64,000 bases of DNA from Lucifuga dentata (taxonomy: Eukaryota > Chordata > Actinopteri > Ophidiiformes > Bythitidae), in assembly GCA_014773175.1 (NCBI GenBank), contig VXCM01006025.1:1-64000 (forward strand). The letters run 5' to 3'. Below the pieces are notes generated by a model, which searched no databases, was not told the origin of the DNA, and worked only from the letters and a program-made list of their open reading frames with translations. Shown one piece after another: positions 1 through 13,427 of the stretch. The stretch's first letter is position 1, and each line of letters begins with the position of its first letter. The position numbers were made by a program, and so were the translations under genes.

Positions 1-405
1 TCTGAGTCACATGGAGGCAAAAATACCGGGTCTGGGCCACTTCAGCATGTGATGTGACCGTAGCCTTAGTGACATGACTGACCTTTGACCTGAGACTTTC
101 TGGAAGTTTGTTCCAAATAACTGCTGCATAGAAACTAAATACTGCAGAAATCAGACAGAACCAGATGATCTCAAAGGTCTGGAGCTTCATAAGAGAAGCC
201 CTGAACCGCTTAGCGCTTTATAAACCAGCAGCAGCATCTTAAACTTCATTCTTCAGAGGCTGGATGACGGTGCAGGGGTCTCAGCATTTTAAAGCTCTGT
301 TTTTTGGTCCTATTAGAACTCCAACAGCAGCATTTTGGATGAAGTTGTCTGATCGCTCATTTAGGAGCCTGTTAAAAACACCATTACAGCTGAAAAAATA
401 AACGT
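1..405. repeat. interspersed non-coding repeat, piece 1
   Basis: The text runs through phrases seen in a common fish interspersed repeat: a 'GTTCCAAATAACTGCTGCAT' stretch, then 'GCTTTATAAACCAGCAGCAG', then 'CAGCAGCATTTTGGATGA'. The same order of motifs, diverged, appears at 20847-21620 and in part at 40475-40990. There is no open frame. I do not assign a family name. The left end is cut by the window edge. Confidence 0.55.
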
Positions 406-1150
406 GTTAGCATGATTCAAACCTCACAGCCAAAGACTACTGGAGATTCAGATCAAGATGCCATACACACACACGTGCACACACATGCACACATGCATGC
501 AGACAAACACAATCATCATCACAGGTGTATTTGTGGGAATAAGTCTCCAGCCGGCGTGGCTGCAGTCCCGTTAGCTTCTCTACTAGCAATGTGCAGAAAG
601 TCTATTTAGCCACGATATTCACTCCAGAGCTCAATACATCCATAAAACCTGTGGAAGGCAGTTTACGTTTGATGTCGGAATCGCTCGACATCACGGCCGT
701 CCTTTAATGGTTTTTACTATTATATTTCCCAGTGTGGAAATTCCGTGGTAAGACGGTTTGACAGGATTTTTGCACAGCTTCCTCTTCATCCTCAGCATCC
801 ACAAATACAGGCTTCAGCAGCAGGGTAGAGGAGGGGTTTCCCAGCAGTGTAATATATTTTGTCATATTATATATTTTACGAGCTGTAGTTTATTCTCAAA
901 TATTGCTGAACCTCGTCATCAGTCTTTGCCTCTTTTTGTTTTTTCTTTGTAGATCTGCTGTGTTCATACCAGGAACATTTCAGTGCCGTTACAGTCTGAA
1001 CAAATGATTTAGTTTATTTCTTTTGCTTTACGCTCCGAAAGTTCTGCTGAAAAAGATAAACAGCAAAGTGGTTATTCAGGTCGACTTTCAGAGCTTTGGG
1101 GGAAAAAAAAAAATTAATGCAGGAATGCATGCAGGATTTCAATGACATAT
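406..1150. other. stretch with no recognised gene
   Basis: Holds a short imperfect CA-rich patch (about 465-510). No exon, RNA gene or mobile element seen. Confidence 0.5.
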
Positions 1151-1740
1151 TTAAAGGACCATACCACCATTTAGCATGTTTGAGCCTAATATATTCAGTT
1201 TTCATACATGTTATGTTACTGACAATCATTTCCTAAAGGATAAAACCGTATTTCAGCTTTCCTGATATTTTGCTAAATCTCTTAATCTTTCAAAATCAAA
1301 TATTCAAGTGATACACCCACCTTAAAAATCCATGTTTCTCCTGCTAATAGTTACACAGCCTTATGAAGTCACGGTCCTTTAAATTTTTCCATAAACGCAG
1401 GTCTTCTTTTGGGACTATATTCCCCGGTGGAGGCATACATTCACTCCACGCTTTTTATTGAGCTTAAACACTAAAATTACATAACTTCTAAAAAAACCTG
1501 AATACACGTCTTGTTGGTGATGATGGATTACCTATCCCAAGAACGTTTACAGTATCAACAAGTTGATTTTAATAGCAGAATGAACTGAAACCAATGGAGG
1601 TCTGGAAGGTAGGAAAAACATTTTTAATTCACTGTTCCAGTAGTATGCTTTGGAAATGATTATCAGTAACGTAACATGTACAGTATGAAAATTGAATATA
1701 TTAGGTTCAAACATGCAAAATGGATGGTATGGTCCTTTAA
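1151..1740 (+). mobile_element. TTAA-flanked MITE, copy 1 (Kolobok-T2-like)
   Basis: A complete 590-base non-autonomous DNA transposon, used here as the reference orientation (+). It opens TTAAAGGACCATACC and closes GGTATGGTCCTTTAA. The first and last ~90 bases are inverted copies of each other, covering the motifs GCATGTTTGAGCCTAATATA and TTACTGACAATCATTTCC. TTAA occurs at both outer edges in nearly every copy with no further matching flank, which fits a TTAA target duplication. A terminus close to TTAAAGGRR with a TTAA target is what is described for the T2 (Kolobok) MITEs of Xenopus. It has no transposase. Confidence 0.85.
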
Positions 1741-3855
1741 TGTTGTTCTTTTTCTAATCTGAAACTTGTAATTTGTTGAATTCTCCCATTTCCATGAGTC
1801 CTGCTGAAGTGTCTGTGAGCAAGGCGCTGATCTGTTAATATACCCAATGATGAGACTTAATGTGATACAAGAACATTAACTCTTCAACAGAAACAGCAGT
1901 TTTCACCTTCATGAATTCTTTACGAAGCCCTTTCATATTTCCTGACGTGTCGCAGCAGCGTAGCAGGAGGCTAAATATGCTAAAACTGCTTCCTGCACCA
2001 AACTTCAGTCTTTATAAGCCTCCACAAAGATCTGTTTGATGATAATCTGTCTGCGGTTTGAGGCAAAATTGAAACTCTGATTCTGTGCACATTTGTTTAA
2101 CAGTAATTTACTTGAAGCACTGATTGTTTCAGGCTGACGTACAGTTTTTTATCCACAACCAAGGACAGCGTAGATGACGGCATTTTTAACATTTGACTGC
2201 CGCCATGTTTGCAAAAGGCTTATCTGGTTGTTGTTGTTGCCTGTGATGCATGTTTTTCTCATTTCTTATCGTGCACGGCCTTTATGAAGAACAGCAGTGT
2301 TATTTCCTATGCTGTTATGATAGAGTTTAGCTTCATATGCTCGTGCTGCTAAAGGTTTGTCTTCTTATAATATGGATATAACATGGATAAACTCTTTATA
2401 TGTTGAGTTTAGTGTTTGTATAGATTGTTCTGCCTCCGTTTTACTTAGTTTCCCTGGATAAAGCATCAGCTGAATCCGAATGGAAAAGTGCGTTTTGTTG
2501 GTGCGTTCTATAGTTTTATTGATGAAAAAAGAATGCCGCAGGAAATGCTAAAGAGATCCGGTCAAACAGCAGAGGCCTCAAATCCATTTCCTCTTTTCCC
2601 TCTCTCCGGCCTTTTTCTTCTCGTATGGCGCTCGCTGCTCTTCCTCGCTCTTAGATCGTTACCCTACAGAAATCCTCATCCTGCATTATTTGGCTGCTGC
2701 TTGCATTAGCATCAGACAGCATTTTGCGCTGCGTTTCCTTACCCAGCGGGGAATCGTTTGCTAGTTGCACGAGCGACTTCTGGTTATGAATGTTGCTGCT
2801 CAGTAACTGATTCTGTCTTTTAGAAAAGTTTTGACAGATTTGTTGCTGTTGCTTTATTCCAAGACGGCAAAATGTGCAAAACCATGCAGAGAGGCGACAG
2901 TCAAACAAGCGAGACGCCGTTCTTCTCCCCTGCTGCTGCTTGCGTATGCAGAAAAGGAACATTTGTACAATCTAATGCAATCCAATACAAGAACCCTGCA
3001 ATAAATCCCAACTTTGTCGAGCCTAGAATATTCAGTTTTGGTATAACTCTGTGAGAAGGAGCTGGGTTCATCCTGTCTCTGAGGTGTTGTAATGGACTTC
3101 ATCATCTGAAAGTGTTTCTAATGTTTTGTCTACACAAATCTAATGAAGGGACAGATTATTAGAATCAGCTTTAAATGTTGTATGGCTTTAAAAATAATTC
3201 AGCGTAGCGTTGGAACATTTCTCTGACAACAAAATCTGAACATTCTATAAGCTTCACAAAGATATAATTTATTAGAGGATTCTTCTATAGACTATATTAG
3301 ACTTTACAGATGTACCTAATAAACTGCTGTTTTCCTGTAAATAACCTTTAAAGAACAACTTAACACCAAATCCACGTTTTTGAGTATTAAATCACACATG
3401 AAGCTACTTAATAATGCTGTTATAAGTGCCAGCTTTGGAGTTCATTTTAAAAGCTGTACTTTTACTTTTTCTACTGAAAATCACAGTGTAGCTGCTCCAG
3501 ATCTCAAAATGAGTCAGGAGAATCCAGGAAATTGCCATGTGCTTCTCGCCGCGAAGGAACGCGTCTACGTCTCACTTTGATTTGGGCCACGCTTTGCTAT
3601 TACGGCATAGAACAACAAAAACAGCATCATGCGGGTGTGAGATGACCGCCCCCTTTTTTTTCAGGGTTTGAAGGCATTTTTTTGAATACGTGAAGGAGGC
3701 GTGGCCAAGCTAAAACATGTGGTTAAGTTGCTCTGTAATTAATGTATTGAAGGGTCAGCTGAAATTACATTAGCAAACATTTTTAGTGCTAACTGCTATT
3801 AAACTAAAATCCAAGTCAAAATCACTGTACACCTAAAGTCTAACAGCCAAAGCCT
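1741..3855. other. stretch with no recognised gene
   Basis: AT-rich unique-looking sequence. Short open frames (2488-2709, 2651-2962 minus, 3380-3580) have no family signature and no matching splice context. Confidence 0.5.
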
Positions 3856-3859
3856 CTGA

Positions 3860-4066
3860 TCTGATAGCCTGATGCTAACCTGATAGTAGCCTGATCACAG
3901 CCTGATAGTAGCCTGATGCTAGCCTGATGGTAGTTTGATCGTAGCCTGATGGTAGCTTCTTTGTAGCCTGATTGTAGCCTGATGGTAGCTGATGGTGGCT
4001 TGATTGTAGCCTGATGGTAGCTTGATTGTAGCCTGATCGTAGCTTCATTGTAGCCTGATCGTAAAG
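3860..4066. repeat. minisatellite, GTAGCCTGAT unit
   Basis: About 200 bases built from a degenerate 10-15 base unit around GTAGCCTGATGGTAGC. The minus strand is open for 112 codons across it and reads as a monotonous Gly-Tyr-Asn-Gln-Ala pattern, which is a by-product of the repeat. Confidence 0.8.
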
Positions 4067-4265
4067 CAGACGCTGATACGTTACTGAGCAGCCAGTAGGT
4101 ACTGAGCCATCGTTAGCATGTTTATAGCCATGGCTCGTGTGCTGGATCATCAGCAGCAACAACGTGAAGACTCGGGCTCCTCCTGGGTGGAGCCAGCTCT
4201 GGCAGCCAACCAAATTCCACTCTGGGTGTTAATGTGCTGTCTGCCCTCATAGGATCATAGCCCTG

Positions 4266-4270
<5 letters not shown>

Positions 4271-4327
<57 letters not shown>

Positions 4328-4342
4328 NACACACACACACAC
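4271..4342. repeat. (CA)n microsatellite with an assembly join
   Basis: Pure AC dinucleotides, broken by one N at 4328. The true repeat number is unknown because the N marks a contig join inside the array. Confidence 0.9.
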
Positions 4343-4344
4343 GC

Positions 4345-5264
4345 GCACGCTCATTTCTATGGAGATGAGCTGCATCTCTGATCAGACAAACATGCAGAGT
4401 CATATTTCTGACTGCAGCAAACATTACGTTGACATTACAGCAGAAGAAGAGATTTTTATGTAGATGGTGAAGGCACAAACTAAGGCTTTGGTTCTCACAC
4501 TGACAATTATTACATGATGTACTGTACTTGGAAGAGGAAATCTCTAGATAATTCGTATCTGTGTTAAGATAATGAATGATTATGCCTCATCAGAGATGAA
4601 CGCATTAATTATGTGTTGTTATTAAAAATGTGGCTTGTATTGGATACGATGCAGCTCGAAAACAGAACATGTGTTTGACACTAATATGAAACCAAAGGCA
4701 GCCACCAGGATAATTCTTGATGTTTGAATTGTCTCCTTGTCAAATCCTAATGCCTCAGAAGTGTGTTTAGATGGAACGCTCACCGTTGACATGCAGTATT
4801 TGCTTTCTGCAGCAGCAGCTATCTCGGTTTAGCACACGGAGCCAAATGAAGCTCGTCGTTTTGATGCTGTTCTTTTTAGTAGAAATGGTAATTTATGCTG
4901 GTCGTGTTGCACGGGTAAAATTCATGACATTTTCTCAGCTTTCTAACCTTTGTGTAACCAGGGTGTGACTGAAATATTCAAGACTAGATATGCAAATATG
5001 TGAACAAAAATGTGCACATACAAAATTTGGGATTTTGGACAAAAAAAAAAAAAAAATTGATATATGAAATGAGAGCGTTGAAGCATGTCCGATTAGCTGG
5101 TTTTAAACATAATGGCTAATTTAATAAGCATAGGCTGCAGTGCTGCACTCAAAGCTTAATTATAACGAGCTCGTTTCAAGGAGCCTGTAATGATCAGTGA
5201 TTATACATGAGGAGATCATTTGCAAAAAGAGATTGTTTTTATAAAATTATAAATTTCACAAATT

Positions 5265-5330
<66 letters not shown>

Positions 5331-7117
5331 ATACACATACATATACATATATATGGTGCATTCCCAGTAATATCTGTCATACTGATGTTGGATTCAAGCA
5401 AAAAAAAAAAAAAAAAAAANAAAAAAAAAAAAAAAAAACAACTTTGTAATAAATGAAGGAAACACCATAATATACAGTTTGATTGATATTATGCACATTA
5501 AATAACATGACTTTATTAAAATGGAGCCTTCACATGCTCATTTCAAGTTCCTAAAATTCATAAAATTTGGAATTTTCTTCTCTGTCTGCATCGTTATCTT
5601 TAAACATGACTCTCCTAAACTCTCGCCTGAAATAAAAATAAGCATTAATGATTGAAGTAGCTTGATGACCTAAAATCCTGGCTGTGTCATAATTATTTTT
5701 TTGGGATGATATTCATGTGTTCATTCCTTTTCTCATACATGAAGTTAAGTCTCCTGCTGATTTTTTTAATAATTTATCACTGATATCATGGCTGCATCTC
5801 TTCACTTGTTATATTTCTGTTGAGGACTGACTGAATCACCTCTGTACTTTGTGTTCTATGATATAAATTATTGTTTCTGTATTCTTATTGCAGCTCTGCA
5901 GCATAAGAACACGCACAGCAGAGAATAACCTACTTTATTGGTGCAGGATAAGAAACCTGGCGTCCGTATTACGGAGAGCGCAGATTTATAGTTCTCTGTT
6001 GCATGAGACACGAGGCAGTTAATGAAGTGTGCGCTGAATACAGATTTCTGCATAAAGACAAATATGCTATGGTTGTGTTTTGAATAGTTATGTTATGTTT
6101 TCATTATCACTTCATTCCCTTTGGCTTTGAAACGATATGGCTCTCCTGCAATGTGTTGCTGGTAGACATGTCAGACCAGGATGCTGCCTTTTTTTTTTTT
6201 TTTTTTTTNTTTTTTTTTTTTTTTTTTATCTCACGAAGGCTTTGCTTTTGATAAAGTTTAGCATAATCAGTTTCCAAGATTTTTATATTTATTGCCCAAG
6301 TACAGCTGGGATGTTTCCATTTCCTGCTGCTGTTGAAGCATGAAGGACTCCTTAAGAGCAGCAGCAGACTGACTTAATGTCGCTGAAGTAAGGGAGAAAT
6401 AATGGAAGGCTTACTGCGAGTTGGAGTTTGGATTACAATTAATGCTAACGGATCAACGTAATGAACAAAGACACCATCCGTTTTTATGGTTCATTATCCT
6501 CCCTGCCACATTCTAATGGGATCCTTCAGAATTAGTCACTTGGATATAATTTTTTTGCTGTCTGCTTGTATTTTCATCTGACTCAATTCACTAACTTTAA
6601 AAAAAAACAGTTTGATGGCTCTTACCAGTTCATACTGCACGTCTCTAATGAAACATCAGCAGTGCATAACTTCTCATTCAACTGCCATTTAATTTCACTT
6701 TGCCCCAGAACAAAACCGTTACTCATACATAAATTCATGAGAGAATAATAGACAACTACATATGTTCTATTTCCTGGTTTAATTAAAGGAAATGCAGCAT
6801 TTGGCTTCTCCAGTGCAGACTGTCCATCCAGATTGTTTTTATTTTTGAGCTGCAGGCAGGACTCGGGGTTTGGGAATAAATCTTGGACTGTGGGCTTAAT
6901 GGTGATTTTGTTGGAGGCCATTTTGGATCCTGGGTTGATATAAATGGAGGGAAAACGAAGAGGGATGTAAAAGTTGCCAGTGTTGAGAAACCTGTCTAGT
7001 TTCCACTTTTACAGCAGAAAACTCTACATCATCAGAGAAATCACTTTAGATTATATTATAAAGCTGCTGGATGTAAAGAGAAAACGTGAGCCGAACCGCT
7101 GGATTTTCCTGTCATGA
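4345..7117. other. stretch with simple repeats, no recognised gene
   Basis: Contains a TG then TA microsatellite at 5267-5335, a poly-A run split by an N at 5401-5438, and a poly-T run split by an N at 6190-6227. No exon or named element was found in the rest. Confidence 0.5.
5267..5335. repeat. (TG)n(TA)n compound microsatellite
   Basis: About 16 TG units pass directly into about 17 TA units, then into mixed TA/CA. Such a tract can form left-handed or cruciform DNA and is prone to length change. Confidence 0.9.
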
Positions 7118-7699
7118 TTAAAGGACCATATCAGCCATTTTGCATGTTTGAGACTAATATATTCAATTTTCATACATGTAACGTTACTGACAATCATTTC
7201 CCAAAGCATACTACTGGAACGGTGAATTAAAAATGTTTTTCCTACCTTCCAGACCTCCATTGGTTTCAGTTCATTCTGCTATTAAAATCAACTTGTTGAT
7301 ACTGTAAACGTTCTTGGGATAGGTAATCCATCATCACCAACAAGACGTGTATTCAGGTTTTTTTAGAAGTTATGTAATTTTAGTGTTTAAGCTCAATAAA
7401 AAGCGTGGAGTGAATGTATGCCTCCACCGGGGAATATAGTCCCAAAAGAAGACCTGCGTTTATGGAAAAATTTAAAGGACCGTGACTTCATAAGGCTGTG
7501 TAACTATTAGCAGGAGAAACATGGATTTTTAAGGTGGGTGTATCACTTGAATATTTGATTTTGAAAGATTAAGAGATTTAGCAAAATATCAGGAAAGCTG
7601 AAATACGGTTTTATCCTTTGGGAAATGACTGTCAGTAACATAACATGTATGAAAACTGATTAGGCTCAAACATGCAAAATGAGCGGTATAGTCCTTTAA
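7118..7699 (-). mobile_element. TTAA-flanked MITE, copy 2
   Basis: Complete copy, inverted relative to copy 1, with TTAA at both ends and both ~90-base inverted termini. The 69-codon minus-strand frame starting [13 protein letters not shown] lies wholly within the element and recurs in other copies, so it is repeat sequence and not a gene. Confidence 0.85.
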
Positions 7700-10600
7700 G
7701 TATCTACACATACATTCATTTCTTAATGTCCTCCCCCTGCTTTTTTTCCTTTTTAAATTTAAATTTTTTCTTATTTTCCCATGACCCCCCATTCAGAATT
7801 ACTTTCCTGAGGCTTTGACCGCGAATGAGCTCCATCGTTTTATATCAGGGTCATGGTGCCTCTGTTGGTTTCAGCTGATAATTTGAACCATCCAGCACAG
7901 ATTATATATCATGTAGTTGCTGTATGTGTTACACACAGACACACTGGAGCCACGTTTCCAGCCCAGCCAAAGCTGTGCAACGTGTTTATCAGGCTAATGC
8001 TATTAGCTATGAGAGTTGGACCGCCATGAAAGGAACATCTGGCTGCAGAGCTTCACTGTTGCTCCAGAGTCTTAAACGGAGACGGATTAGCGCCACGGCG
8101 TTTGGTTTTAGCTTATTCAGCTCGGTGTTAGACGCTCCGTATGGACCGTGGCGTGGGACCACGTGGCGTCCTTCTTGTCATGTTATTTACAGAGCGAGAA
8201 GCTGTGGAGATTTGTGAATCCCAGCATTGTGCTTCTGAGCGATAACACATGCTTTGATTAATGTTTGAGCAGTTTCTCTCTCATTCTCAGATAATTTCCT
8301 TGTCTGAACGCATCTTATTTTTCTGTTTCTCTGGATTACATTGGTCGTATTTTATTTCTTAGCAGGGTGGTCAAATATGTCTTTTTCAAAGCTGCAGGCT
8401 GTTTTTTTAAAATTTATCCTTCCACAGCGTCTCGATCTTACCTGTCGGTTCCATCCGTCCTCAGCACTGCCTTCATATTTACAAAGAAAACAGCCTAATT
8501 TATAAATCAAAAGATTTTAAAAAAGTCAAGTAAACTCAGATAAACTAGCAGATGATGAATAATACAATAAAGTCTGTTTATATTGCAGTTATAACATTCA
8601 TGTTTCCTTTCTGTGAAAGAACTAGTTTATATAGACAGAAGAAGCTAAAAACAGTATAATATATTTTACTTCTTTATTAAAGATACCAAAAAATATAAGC
8701 TTGCATTTGTGTTAGCAACATACTATGTGTATGTAATATCTTTTTGTTATTTTAACATCGTCTTGTTTGTGCATGAAGGAAGGAGGTTCATCAGACATAT
8801 AGTCCAATAGGAATGAAATACTCTTTTTTTTTTTTTTTTTTTTGTCTGTCTGCATATATATTTGTGGTATATGCCATGACTAGCATTAACCGTTTTGAAT
8901 ATATACACAGTTTGATCTTGCATCAGACAGAAAACATAAAGGCCCAGATTCATAAAAAACAGTGATAAGGAGTGTAGTGTTACCTCGATCAGCGCCGTGA
9001 TAACTGAAGCTCATTCATAAAACTTCTCCTAGATAATTGTTGCTCCGCTGTCACATGAAGGTGGCGTTGCTGTGAGGTGTGACAGGTAAAAGGTGATGAA
9101 GATCATCATGTTAATGAGCTGCTGCATGTTTACCAGCCACCATTTATCCTGATTCATCTGGTTTTAAAGGAAACACACATTCTGCTTTAGAGAGCCTCGT
9201 TTAAAGACTGATGCTAAAATAACAGGAAAACGTGCATTTTAACCTCTGTAGTGTGTGTGTGTGTGTGTGTGTGNGATGCTAAAATAACAGGAAAACGTGC
9301 ATTTTAACCTCTGTAGTGTGTGTGTGTGTGTGTGTGTGTGACCTTCACCAGCCCTCCTTGACTAACCTATCACGTTTTATCTAAAACTAATAATGGATTT
9401 CTATCAAAGAGATCTAAACACCTGAAAAAAAACACAAAGACAAACAGTAAGAAGCAGTGACAGTCAAACAGTCTGGTGTTTAAATTGTGAAGTTCTTTGC
9501 ACCAAATCCAGATCACCAGAGTCCTGATCCCTCTGAGAAGAAGAAGAAGAAGAAGATACTCTGATCCATCAAAAACTGAGCAGAAGCTTTATCAGGTTTC
9601 TTACTGATGGTTTGTTTGTGGAAGTTAACATGCAGCACGGTTTGATAAAATCTGATATGAGCTGGGTTTGCTGCTGATGGTGATGCTGCTTCATGCAGAA
9701 AAGATGAAATATGCTGCATTTCCATCCAACTTATGCACATTTTCAATGTGCATTTCTGGTTATTCAATTAAAGGAAATGGAATTGATGCATTTCCATCAG
9801 CTGAGCTACATTATGAATTATCTCAGAGATACATAACACATAACTACATAAACTAATGCAAAACACAGCATGCAGAGTTTAAATGAAACCTTGGTGTGGA
9901 AGAATACTTATTACAGCTCATAAGCAGTTATACACGCCTTATTAATGCAGCCAACAAGCTAGCGATGCTAACGATAGCACTAACGTTGGCGCTCTATAAA
10001 CTCGTTAAGTGTACCGAGTACCGTGTGGTGGTGAAACTTTCAGCGTGGGTAAAACAATCGTTTACGCGGCGTGTCAAGTTATTTGTGAAAAATTTATACG
10101 TTTTTCGGGTATAACGAATAACGGATCCATCGTTCTGCAGGCGCTCGCTAACGACTTTAACTCATCAAGCTGCATGAAAGACGTGGCAGACAGATGAATC
10201 ATCAGCCTTTTCTTTTTGTTTTTTTTTGTTTAAGTAGCCAGCTCTCATGGAAAATGGATTGAAAATAAAAACACATAAACAGATGTGTGTGTGGCCGCCT
10301 GGCTCACTCGTGGTCCGTGCTGCATTCACTGTCTCACTGCTGCGCAAGTGAGCCGGATTTCTGAAGCGTGGTGCAAATATTTGCAGATATGCCTTAATAA
10401 GAGAGAATAAACGGGCTTATTGCAGCTCAGGTGTATTTTTTTTTTATTTTTTTTTTATATATGGTATTTAATTTTCTCCTCAGAAAATACACACTTGTGA
10501 TTTCACACATGGTCCTGCTGATAAACTTGTTTTCCCTAAAGTTTAAATGAGTGAAACAGGAAGTTCAGCATGTTTTAACAGGGAAAGTTATATTGATGTA

Positions 10601-11201
10601 CTGTGAAGAAACATTGTGTAGTACTTAGCCTGCATATACAGTATTATTATTATACAGTATGCATTTAATTATTTGATGGTTTGGGTAGAAATTCTTTATT
10701 TTGAGGTTGGAATAATTGTTGGGTGATTGACATGAAATCTATGTGAAACATAACAAATAATAAAGACAATGCATTACATAATAAACTAGCGCAGCACCCA
10801 AAACATGCCTGTTCAGACCGCACCGGACTTTATGGCTTGCGCTGCAGCCTGCCATAAATGCCTGTGGAGCGGAGCGTATCCTGCCGCACGGACTACTTTT
10901 TGCCAGCACAGCTCAATTCTAGAACCGCTCATCCAAACAACTTCACATGTGACGCTGCACGTCTGTGGGTCCTGAGCAACAAACCTGCTGAATATCAGCT
11001 TCATACATGACGGGTACTACAGACAGAGATTTCTGCATTTATAGTGAGATGATGATAATTTATAAAGGGATTCTAAGATGACTGATCACTATTATAGTGC
11101 ATCCACTTACTGGTGACTGAATAAATGTCTGATAGCAACAGTTTTTAAAGTCCTTTTCTCTGCTTTAGGTATATATGATATTACAGATCCTTTATTATTC
11201 T
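7700..11201. other. stretch with no recognised gene
   Basis: Contains poly-T at 8824-8843, a GAA-type run at 9536-9556, the false duplication described at 9210-9340, and poly-T near 10437-10456. The short open frames are unconvincing. Confidence 0.5.
9210..9340. other. false tandem duplication around a single N
   Basis: About 64 bases ending in a TG repeat are repeated exactly on both sides of the N at 9274. This is the signature of overlapping contig ends that were not merged. The real genome probably has one copy with a TG tract of unknown length. Confidence 0.85.
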
Positions 11202-11777
11202 TTAAAGGACCATACCACACATTTTTGAGCATATATTCAATTTTCATACATGTAATGTTACTGACAACCATTTCCCAAAGCATACTACTGGAACAGTGAA
11301 TTAAAAATGTTTTTCCTACCTTCCAGACCTCCATTGGTTTCAGTTCATTCTTTATTTAAATCAACTTGTTGATACTGTAAATGTTCTTGGGATAGGTAAT
11401 CCATCATCACCAACAAGACGTGTATTCAGGTTTTTTTAGAAGTTATGTAATTTTAGTGTTTAAGCTCAATAAAAAGCGTGGAGTGAATGTATGCCTCCAC
11501 CGGGGAATATAGTCCCAAAAGAAGACCTGCGTTTATGGAAAAATTTAAAGGACCGTGACTTCATAAGGCTGTGTAACTATTAGCAGGAGAAACATGGATT
11601 TTTAAGGTGGGTGTATCACTTGAATATTTGATTTTGAAAGATTAAGAGATTTAGCAAAATATCAGGAAAGCTGAAATACGGTTTTATCCTTTGGGAAATG
11701 ATTGTCAGTAACGTAACATGTATGAAAACTGAATATATTAGGATCAAACATGCAAAATGAGTGGTATGGTCCTTTAA
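11202..11777 (-). mobile_element. TTAA-flanked MITE, copy 3
   Basis: Near-complete copy in the inverted orientation, with TTAA at both ends. It lacks a few bases inside the left terminus (the GCATGTTTGAGCCTA region is shortened) but is otherwise almost identical to copies 1 and 2, which suggests recent spread. Confidence 0.85.
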
Positions 11778-12604
11778 AAAAAAACTGGAAACTTTCAGAC
11801 TTGAGCTCAGTTGTTTTTACTTTCTCCTGACCGTTGCCAGCTCCTCTTGTGTGCTTGCCAGACGAATGAAATTTGACTCAATCAAGACTGATTGCTTTCA
11901 CCTTTTGTCCTACATCTAAATCACGCTGTAGCAGTCACGCTGAATGGCTCCAGTCAAAAGAAATGATAGTATTTTAAGGTTCGGCGGCGTAGTGTGACGG
12001 ATTCATGGGAGTATTTTCTTCCTTCTAGAGCTCTGTTGTTTGCACATCCAGCATATGTGAAATAAAAGTGAAAAAGTGAAAAAAAAAAAGTTTACAATAT
12101 ATTTTTATAGTTTGCTGAAATACACAAGCTTTCGCTTTTAAAACCCTCCCTCTGAAGTGGAATGGCTTTGCTACATGTCTACTTCTTGATTGTAAAGTTT
12201 TATGACGGTTGGTTTTGCGGTTTGGGGATTTGTTCAAGGCAATCGGAGCCTGCAGGTGAACGCTGCCTGTTTTTTCCCAGTATTCTGCTGAGGATTTGTT
12301 TTCTCCGGTGGCACATCGCCAGTTCCTGTCTGACCTTGAAGAAACTGCGGCTTCGCCAGACAGCACTAGTAGATGGAAGATGAAAGATGGGAAATGGGAT
12401 GAGCTGAGGTGAAGCTCAGTCCAGGTTCATTTCTACTCCTGGGCATAAGAGGACATCCACGCTAAATCCACGTATCAGCTGAGCGAAGCTTTATTTGTAA
12501 TTTATTTATTTGTAATTTATTTATTTAGACTTGGAATCAAGTTTATTTGTAGCCCAGTATCACATACAAGGTCTCAAAGGGCTTTACAGACTTGCATATT
12601 AACG
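11778..12604. other. stretch with no recognised gene
   Basis: The last ~65 bases (12535-12600) read AAGTTTATTTGTAGCCCAGT then CAAAGGGCTTTACAGA. This is the type of short retroposon-like end seen again at 29491 and 40490. Otherwise nothing is recognised. Confidence 0.4.
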
Positions 12605-13427
12605 TAGGCGTGTCTAACTCGATCACAGAGGGGCTAAAATTAAAAACTGGGTCCAAGTCGAGGCCAAACAGGTTCAGCCTTTATTGAAAAGAGACTTAAA
12701 TTGTCCTCGTTTTCATCAGAGGTTACGACAAATTATTCATACACTAATAAGAACTTCACTTTAACCGCTGCTGCAAGACATTTTATAGAATTCAGAACAA
12801 ACCAGAGGTATGAAAAAACTGACAAATGAGAGATCAAATTCAAAATAAATCACACTTTTTTAATGTCTTCTTCTCTATCAGCAGTGTTTCTGACTCATTT
12901 CCTATGAAAACATTTTATCACAGCGTCACAAAGCTAGAAAACTGTAATTTTTCTCAAGGCAAATCTAAAATCATTCTGTGTTTTTCATTAAGTTCAACAA
13001 GCAAAATAAGAATAATATTCTAAATGTGATCATGCCTTCTTATGTTATATTCTTTAATTGCAGCCACATCTGCTAACGAGGCTAACAGGTTTATCTCTGA
13101 CAGCAGCAAATAGCTTCTCTAACTCCACCTGAGCTGAAAGCCTGTTTCAGATCCACTTTTCCTTTGGCCGTTTATTCTGCAGGGTAGCTTAAAGTTCATT
13201 AAAAGTGACTGATGGGCACGGAGGGGAGGGGTGGAGCTTCAGGTGTTGATTGACACACCATTGATGCTCCAGCTGTTGCAGTGCATTCTGGGATTTGTAG
13301 TATCTGTAATGTGCACGCTATATACCGGTAGGCCATTTATTATAGAAATTACATGTTATCTCGTGGCCAGATATAATTGTACCACGGGCCGGATGTGGCC
13401 AGCGGGCCTTCAGTTTGACATATGTGC
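12605..13427. mobile_element. degenerate hAT-like non-autonomous element
   Basis: The left end reads TAGGCGTGTCTAACTCGATC with an 'aggggctaaaat' follow-on. The right end reads GGGCCGGATGTGGCCAGCGG then CTTCAGTTTGACAT. This pairing (…GTCAAACTC… and …GGGCCTT…TTTGACA…) is the usual end structure of a common vertebrate hAT MITE group. Both tips have decayed and I see no clear target duplication. Confidence 0.55.

Noticed and set aside
3860..4066. CRISPR-like array (also 14692-15065, 27496-27850)
   Set aside because: Units are contiguous without unique spacers, in a vertebrate genome; these are minisatellites.
4122..4478. 118-codon minus frame and similar CA/TG frames (5207, 15565, 32612, 55696)
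   Set aside because: These are Val-Cys or His-Thr runs from dinucleotide repeats. The part of 55832-56086 inside exon B is real, but the frame through the TG tract is intronic.
7051..7260. Recurring small frame [13 protein letters not shown]… (also at 11107, 38186, 56113)
   Set aside because: It lies within the terminal part of the MITE, so its recurrence reflects repeat copies and not a gene family; the MITE has no transposase.
9210..9340. Tandem duplications next to single Ns as real segmental duplications
   Set aside because: Exact identity, uniform ~61-70 base length and the N in between point to unmerged contig ends.
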